DNA of 10,171 bases from a bacterium. Its GTDB lineage: Bacteria; Patescibacteriota; Gracilibacteria; UBA1369; LOWO2-01-FULL-3. The stretch is taken from positions 1 to 10,171 of the forward strand of contig JAQBYK010000034.1 in assembly GCA_027622635.1 (NCBI GenBank), written 5' to 3'. The translations under genes were made by a program, and so were the position numbers. Below the pieces are notes generated by a model. That model searched no databases and was not told where the DNA came from. It saw nothing but the letters and a program-made list of their open reading frames with translations. This document shows positions 6,576 through 10,171 of the stretch, piece after piece (position 1 is the first letter of the stretch; each line of letters opens with the position of its first letter).

Positions 6576-7259
6576 ATGCATCATCAAAACCCGCACGATA
6601 TGGAAAACGCACATATTAGAACAGGCATTGAGCCAACTTTTTTTGGAAAAGTAATGGCATTCTTTGCCCTGGCAATGCTTTCTTCGGCTGCAGGAGCTTT
6701 TATTACTTACACATATTTCATTCAATATTTTATCCAGATGCCGGCACTAATGTGGGCATTCTTCATAGTTGAGTTAGCCATTATTTTTACTTCAAGAATG
6801 TGGAGCCAAAAGATCCCGCTTAATCGGTTTATGTTCGCGACATTCGCCTTCATCACAGGAATAACAATTGCACCTCTTTTAGCAGTTGTTGCAGCTTCTC
6901 CCGGAGGAGCGGTAATGATTTCAAAAGCGCTAATGGCAACGGGTTTGATGTTTAGTGCAACAGCGCTAATTGGGTGGACCACAAAAGTCGATCTTTCAGG
7001 AATGCGGGGATTCCTGATGATAGGTTTAATCGGTCTTATTGTTGTAGGAATTATGGGATTCTTCATCCCTTGGAGCAACAAAATGGAAATGGTTTATTCG
7101 GGAATTGGTGTCCTTATCTTCAGTGGATTCACAATGTATGATTTTCAAAAGATCAAGAAATACCCTCAGGACAGATATATCGAAGCGGCCCTTTCACTTT
7201 ATTTAGACATTTTTAATCTTTTCCTTTTCATATTGAGATTTATGAATGCGAGAGATTAA
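6576..7259 (+). CDS. Bax inhibitor-1 (TMBIM/YccA) family seven-helix membrane protein
   Basis: This 227-residue protein has about seven hydrophobic helices (roughly 24-48, 56-73, 84-105, 113-134, 146-164, 171-188, 205-222) and the family motifs SGFTMYDFQKIK (183-194) and ALSLYLDIFNLFLFILR (205-221). Asp189 and Asp211 match the conserved pair of aspartates that, in Bacillus YetJ, form the pH-sensitive latch of a calcium-leak pathway. The N-terminal 20 residues are polar and His-rich. Family members act in the inner membrane; bacterial function is poorly known beyond ion leak and interaction with quality-control proteases in E. coli homologues. A strong promoter sits directly upstream, and yceD follows after 18 nt. 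A second ATG at 6600 would remove eight residues; the first is preferred on promoter spacing. Specific ion or partner is not predictable here. Confidence 0.92.
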   Translation: MHHQNPHDMENAHIRTGIEPTFFGKVMAFFALAMLSSAAGAFITYTYFIQYFIQMPALMWAFFIVELAIIFTSRMWSQKIPLNRFMFATFAFITGITIAPLLAVVAASPGGAVMISKALMATGLMFSATALIGWTTKVDLSGMRGFLMIGLIGLIVVGIMGFFIPWSNKMEMVYSGIGVLIFSGFTMYDFQKIKKYPQDRYIEAALSLYLDIFNLFLFILRFMNARD

Positions 7260-7277
7260 AAGATTATCAAGAAAGAA

Positions 7278-7802
7278 ATGGATTCTTTATCAAAACTCAG
7301 TATTTCACATCTGATGGAGGAAGGGACCGGTACCATTGAGAACTTCTCTTTTGATGAACCCATGAAATTTGATGGTATTAAAACAAAATCAAATGTCAGG
7401 GGTAAATTGGAAATAATGAAGATTGATGAAGGGGTTAATGCAAAATTTGAAGATGTTGAAGTAAAGGTAGAATTTGAATGTGAAAAATGTTTAAAGGGTT
7501 TTACTGAAAAAATTTCAGTTGAGGCAGAGGAAAGACAATTCTTATCTGAAGCTCCTGAAAAAACTGAAGATCCGAATGATTTATTCATTATCGACATGAA
7601 ACATTACCAAATCGACCTAACAGAACCGCTTAGACAGGAAATAATCTTGCATTTCCCATCGATTCGAGTATGCTCTAGTGGCTGTCTTGGCATATGCCAA
7701 GTATGTGGAAAAGACCGCAATAAGACGAAATGCGAATGCAAGGAGCAACCGTCAAACGCAAACAAGCCCTTGGCAAAGCTCAAGAGCCTAATAAAGAATT
7801 GA
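7278..7802 (+). CDS. yceD: YceD/DUF177 family rRNA accumulation protein
   Basis: This 174-residue protein matches the DUF177 pattern: a beta-rich N-half with the CEKC pair (Cys68, Cys71), then DLTEPLRQEIILHFPSIRVC, and a C-terminal cysteine cluster (Cys132, 136, 140, 143, 152, 154) with the typical CQVCG...C-E-C spacing, likely a metal site. In E. coli and plants the family is needed for normal 23S rRNA levels. Its position directly before rpmF is conserved across bacteria and supports the call strongly. It ends in TGA, which argues for the standard code, since read-through would run out of the conserved domain. Only a weak purine stretch precedes the ATG. Confidence 0.9.
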   Translation: MDSLSKLSISHLMEEGTGTIENFSFDEPMKFDGIKTKSNVRGKLEIMKIDEGVNAKFEDVEVKVEFECEKCLKGFTEKISVEAEERQFLSEAPEKTEDPNDLFIIDMKHYQIDLTEPLRQEIILHFPSIRVCSSGCLGICQVCGKDRNKTKCECKEQPSNANKPLAKLKSLIKN

Positions 7803-7822
7803 AAATTGTTAACTAACCTATC

Positions 7823-8062
7823 ATGGCCAAGCATCCAGTACCAAAGCAGAAAAAACCTAAAAATAAGAGTAAAACACGTTATGGTAGTTTTAAAACCAGT
7901 GTTTTAAAAAGGCTTACTAACTCGGTTAATCTGTCAATTTGCCCCGATTGTAAGTCAAAACATCTTGCACATACCGTCTGTCAGGAATGTGGAAAATACC
8001 GAGGAAGACAAGTTACAGACAAGCAAAAAGAGATAGAAAAGATCACCAAAATAAAGGCTTAA
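7823..8062 (+). CDS. rpmF: 50S ribosomal protein L32 (bL32)
   Basis: The 79-residue product begins MAKHPVPKQKKPKNKSKTR, the basic N-terminus that enters the 23S rRNA, followed by a four-cysteine zinc ribbon: CPDC (Cys40, Cys43) and CQEC (Cys53, Cys56), i.e. the zinc-binding form of L32. The C-terminal tail is Lys/Glu-rich and somewhat long compared with the usual 55-65 residues. It lies 20 nt after yceD and 3 nt before nusB. No Shine-Dalgarno is visible before the ATG. Confidence 0.95.
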   Translation: MAKHPVPKQKKPKNKSKTRYGSFKTSVLKRLTNSVNLSICPDCKSKHLAHTVCQECGKYRGRQVTDKQKEIEKITKIKA

Positions 8063-8065
8063 CAA

Positions 8066-8488
8066 ATGGCTAGCTATAGGCATCTCGCAAGAACTTGCGT
8101 AATGCAGACAATTTTCTCCACGGAATTCAAAGAGGAGGATCCTCGTAAGGTCCTTGATGAGATAATGAACGAATTTGCGCCTAAATTAACTGACAAGGAT
8201 TTCGCATATGAAACATTAAAAGGGGTCTTTGATAATAGAAAAAAAATTGTTAAGATAATAGAAGAGCACGCTCCTCAATGGCCAATTGACAAAATAGCGA
8301 GGATAGATCGGGCAATCCTCGAAATTGGAGTTTATGAAATAGTATTTTCCAAGGACGTGCCGCCGGTCGTAGCGATCAATGAAGCGGTTGAAATTGCAAA
8401 ACAGTTTGGAGATGAAAGCAGTCATAAATTTGTAAATGGAGTGCTTAGCAACGTAATGAAGAAACATGGAAAAATACAAAAAACTTGA
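8066..8488 (+). CDS. nusB: Transcription antitermination factor NusB
   Basis: This 140-residue all-helical protein has the family blocks RHLARTCVMQTIF (5-17), IDKIARIDRAILEIGVYEIVF (74-94), and PPVVAINEAVEIAKQFG...SHKFVNGVLSNV (99-130). NusB pairs with S10 (NusE) on boxA RNA to keep RNA polymerase reading through rRNA operons and helps 30S maturation. It follows rpmF by 3 nt and its last 23 nt overlap the start of rnc in another frame. A weak AAAGG lies 8 nt before the ATG, the closest thing to a Shine-Dalgarno in the window. It ends with TGA. Confidence 0.95.
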   Translation: MASYRHLARTCVMQTIFSTEFKEEDPRKVLDEIMNEFAPKLTDKDFAYETLKGVFDNRKKIVKIIEEHAPQWPIDKIARIDRAILEIGVYEIVFSKDVPPVVAINEAVEIAKQFGDESSHKFVNGVLSNVMKKHGKIQKT

Positions 8489-9158
8489 GAAAATCACAGG
8501 AATTAAATTCAAGGACACTGATTTGATAAAAAAAGCATTCATACATAAATCCTATGTGAATGAACACAGAAACGAAGGACTAAAACACAATGAAAGGTTA
8601 GAGTTCTTAGGAGATGCTGTTTTGGAATTAGTGGCAACTCATCACCTCTTTTTCAAATATCCGGATCAGCCAGAGGGTGACATGACTGCGTTTCGTTCAG
8701 CTTTGGTAAAGGGAAAACATCTTGCGGAAGTCGCGCGTGAGCTTGAACTTGGGAACTACCTTTTTTTGAGTAATGGTGAGGAAAAGTCAGGCGGCCGTGA
8801 GAAAAATTACATTCTTGCAAATGTAACTGAGGCATTTATTGGAGCAATTTATATTGAGCATGGGTATGAAGTTTGCGAAAAATTTATAGAGAAATTTATT
8901 ATGGCGAAATTAGATGAAATAATTAAAAAAGGACTACACATAGACGCAAAGTCACAATTTCAGGAGATTTGTCAGGAAAAAATGGAGCAAACACCACATT
9001 ATGATGTCATTGAAGAAGCAGGTCCCGACCACGACAAAAAATTTACAATGGGCGCATACATTGGAGATGAATTGATCGCAAAGGGTGAGGACTCAAGTAA
9101 GCAAAAAGCCGAGGAGAAAGCGGCAAGGGGAGCTTTAAAAGCAAAAGGATGGGAATAA
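8466..9158 (+). CDS. rnc: Ribonuclease III
   Basis: This 230-residue enzyme cuts double-stranded RNA, including rRNA precursors. The nuclease domain holds the signature HNERLEFLGDAVLEL (41-55), with Glu43, Glu46 and Asp50 matching E. coli Glu38, Glu41 and Asp45. It is followed by FRSALVKGKHLAEVARELELG (77-97) and ILANVTEAFIGAIY (116-129). In the last motif Glu122 matches catalytic Glu117, but Asn119 stands where E. coli has metal-binding Asp114. The double-stranded RNA-binding domain spans about 157-228 and ends SSKQKAEEKAARGALKAKG. The ATG at 8466 overlaps nusB by 23 nt. It is supported because the conserved N-terminal helix LEKITGIKFKDTDLIKKAFIHKSY starts at residue 7. The next gene overlaps its end by 10 nt. 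Confidence 0.95.
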   Translation: MEKYKKLEKITGIKFKDTDLIKKAFIHKSYVNEHRNEGLKHNERLEFLGDAVLELVATHHLFFKYPDQPEGDMTAFRSALVKGKHLAEVARELELGNYLFLSNGEEKSGGREKNYILANVTEAFIGAIYIEHGYEVCEKFIEKFIMAKLDEIIKKGLHIDAKSQFQEICQEKMEQTPHYDVIEEAGPDHDKKFTMGAYIGDELIAKGEDSSKQKAEEKAARGALKAKGWE

Positions 9159-9571
9159 AATATGATGAAAAATCTTGTGGACTTGTCCTGTTTCGGGATG
9201 ATGACGGGAAAAGGTTTTTTCTTTTGCTGCATTACCCGGGAGGGCACTGGGATTTCCCAAAAGGCCACGTCGAAAAAGATGAGGAAGAAAAGGAAACCGC
9301 TTCAAGAGAATTGCTTGAGGAAACGGGAATTTCAGATCCGGTATATGTGGAAGGATTTAGGGAAGAAGTGTCATACAGATATTGGAAAAAGGTAAGAAGG
9401 TCAAACAAGCAAGTGGTATTTTTCTTGGCCAAAACTGAGATGAAAGATATAAAAATATCACATGAACACCATGATTTCATATGGTTGCCATATGAAGAAG
9501 CTATGGAAAAACTTACTTTTGAAAATGCAAAAAATCTTCTAAGAAAGAGTAAAAAATTCCTGGAATCGTAG
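9149..9571 (+). CDS. Nudix hydrolase, diadenosine tetraphosphatase-like
   Basis: The 140-residue protein has a complete Nudix box from Gly39 to Ile61 (G-x5-E-x7-RELLEETGI; Glu54, Glu57 and Glu58 in the metal-binding part). The flanking GHWDFPKGHVE just before the box and the REEVSYRYWKKVRRSNKQVVFFLAK strand region resemble bacterial and archaeal asymmetric Ap4A hydrolases (NUDT2-like). Substrate is therefore probably a dinucleoside polyphosphate, but Nudix specificity is hard to read from sequence; RppH-like decapping or an NTP pyrophosphatase remain possible. It overlaps rnc by 10 nt, so it is probably co-translated with the ribosome-biogenesis genes. AAAAGG abuts the ATG directly, too close for a normal Shine-Dalgarno. 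It ends with TAG. Confidence 0.88.
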   Translation: MGIKYDEKSCGLVLFRDDDGKRFFLLLHYPGGHWDFPKGHVEKDEEEKETASRELLEETGISDPVYVEGFREEVSYRYWKKVRRSNKQVVFFLAKTEMKDIKISHEHHDFIWLPYEEAMEKLTFENAKNLLRKSKKFLES

Positions 9572-9572
9572 T

Positions 9573-9601
9573 TTGAATATTCAATTTTATTCTGTTAATA
9601 T
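9573..9601 (+). promoter_or_regulatory. Candidate promoter for the aminopeptidase gene, predicted leaderless
   Basis: TTGAAT (9573-9578) and TAATAT (9596-9601) are 17 nt apart. The -10 box is followed by six bases (ACTTTC) and then the ATG at 9608, so transcription should begin at the start codon itself. The geometry is identical to that of alr. No terminator separates it from the Nudix gene, so read-through is also likely. Confidence 0.55.
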
Positions 9602-9607
9602 ACTTTC

Positions 9608-10171
9608 ATGAAAATCAATATAGCAAACAAAATAAAGTCAAAAAAAGGCTTACTCGTGGTCACACTTCATGAAGAAGATATAAAAAACCTCCCATCAAAT
9701 TTCCCGACTGCTGTTAAGAATTTCGTCAGAGATCGTGTAAAGAGCAAACAATTCACAGGGAAAAAAGGCGAAACAATTTCAACTTTCTTGATGGCAAGAG
9801 GACTACCTGAGCAACTTTTACTTGTGGGAGCAGGTTCAAAAGAAAAATTTTCAGGCAAAGTGGCCAGGGAGCTTGGAGGGAGCACGGGTAAATTTGCAAA
9901 AAGTAGCAAGGCCACAGAAGTTAGTCTATTAAGTGAAATAGTTGAACTGGGAGAATTCCTGGAGGGTTTTATAATGGTCCAACACAATGTAGGAAACTTC
10001 AAAACCGGGAAAGAAAAGGTATACAGAACCGAAAGCTTTAATTTGATTCTTGGAAAGAAAGGCAAAGGGTTAGAGGAAGACATATCTCATGCACAGAGTA
10101 TTTGTGAGGCTGTAGATTTCATAAAGGATCTTGTTAACAGTCCTGCGAATGAAATTACCGCTGACTATATG
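9608..10171 (+). CDS. pepA: Leucyl aminopeptidase, M17 family (5' part; 3' end outside window)
   Basis: 188 codons are present with no stop before the window edge. The N-terminal macro-like domain of M17 peptidases is visible: STFLMARGLPEQLLLVGAGSKEKFSG (about 57-82), then the alternating beta/alpha stretch with SFNLILGKKGK (about 138-148). It is followed by the highly characteristic linker DFIKDLVNSPANEITADYM, which leads into the catalytic domain. The two-zinc catalytic residues lie beyond the window, so activity cannot be judged. M17 enzymes are cytoplasmic hexamers that release N-terminal residues from peptides; E. coli PepA also binds DNA, which is not implied here. The gene starts 36 nt after the Nudix stop, with its own promoter candidate. 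Confidence 0.9.
   Translation, partial: MKINIANKIKSKKGLLVVTLHEEDIKNLPSNFPTAVKNFVRDRVKSKQFTGKKGETISTFLMARGLPEQLLLVGAGSKEKFSGKVARELGGSTGKFAKSSKATEVSLLSEIVELGEFLEGFIMVQHNVGNFKTGKEKVYRTESFNLILGKKGKGLEEDISHAQSICEAVDFIKDLVNSPANEITADYM

Noticed and set aside
6528..6725. Minus-strand open frame of 65 codons across the BI-1 gene start
   Set aside because: It overlaps the strong promoter and start of a clear membrane-protein gene, has Cys/Ser-rich low-quality sequence and no recognisable domain.
7800..8488. Alternative genetic code with UGA read as glycine
   Set aside because: yceD (TGA at 7800-7802) and nusB (TGA at 8486-8488) both end with TGA at the expected family length, and no in-frame TGA occurs inside the conserved genes.
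9667..10083. Minus-strand frame of 138 codons opposite the aminopeptidase gene
   Set aside because: It is antisense to a well-supported M17 gene, rich in Ser/Pro/Phe as expected from complementing Lys/Glu codons, with no motif of its own.

Overview
The window is a compact, moderately AT-rich bacterial chromosome segment: two divergent gene blocks around one 571-nt intergenic region. Genes abut or overlap, and there are no tRNA or rRNA genes, insertion sequences or CRISPR arrays. The nearest familiar pattern is Candidate Phyla Radiation (Patescibacteria). The signs are a non-phage membrane protein with a baseplate-J-like domain paired with an FtsA/PilM-type ATPase, an alr-vanX-ddl cluster, and almost no Shine-Dalgarno motifs. 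This placement is inference from gene content and sequence style, not a phylogeny. UGA is used as a stop in yceD and nusB, so the genetic code looks standard and not the UGA=Gly code of Gracilibacteria/Absconditabacteria.

Minus strand (6004 down to 1), in transcription order: alanine racemase (alr), VanX-type D-Ala-D-Ala dipeptidase, D-Ala-D-Ala ligase (ddl), an FtsA/PilM-like actin-fold ATPase, and a single-pass membrane protein with a baseplate-J-like extracytoplasmic domain, cut by the window edge. The first three genes cover making, joining and splitting D-alanine for peptidoglycan. The last two overlap by one base (TAATG), may have their own promoter, and look like an envelope or cell-division module.

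Intergenic region 6005-6575: it holds likely promoters for both blocks, a 20-bp near-palindrome, several hairpins and an 11-bp direct repeat. No convincing protein gene lies in it.

Plus strand (6576 to 10171): a seven-helix Bax-inhibitor-1 family membrane protein, then a ribosome-biogenesis operon of yceD (DUF177), rpmF (L32), nusB, rnc (RNase III) and a Nudix hydrolase, with short gaps or overlaps. After it comes the first 188 codons of a leucyl aminopeptidase (M17), which appears to have its own promoter.

Most notable points: (1) two genes (alr and the aminopeptidase) have a promoter whose -10 box ends exactly 6 nt before the ATG, predicting leaderless mRNAs, in a window where essentially no gene has a good Shine-Dalgarno; (2) the ATPase/baseplate-J membrane protein pair; (3) D-Ala-D-Ala ligase and dipeptidase genes side by side without other Van genes; (4) an Asp-to-Asn change at a metal-binding position of RNase III.
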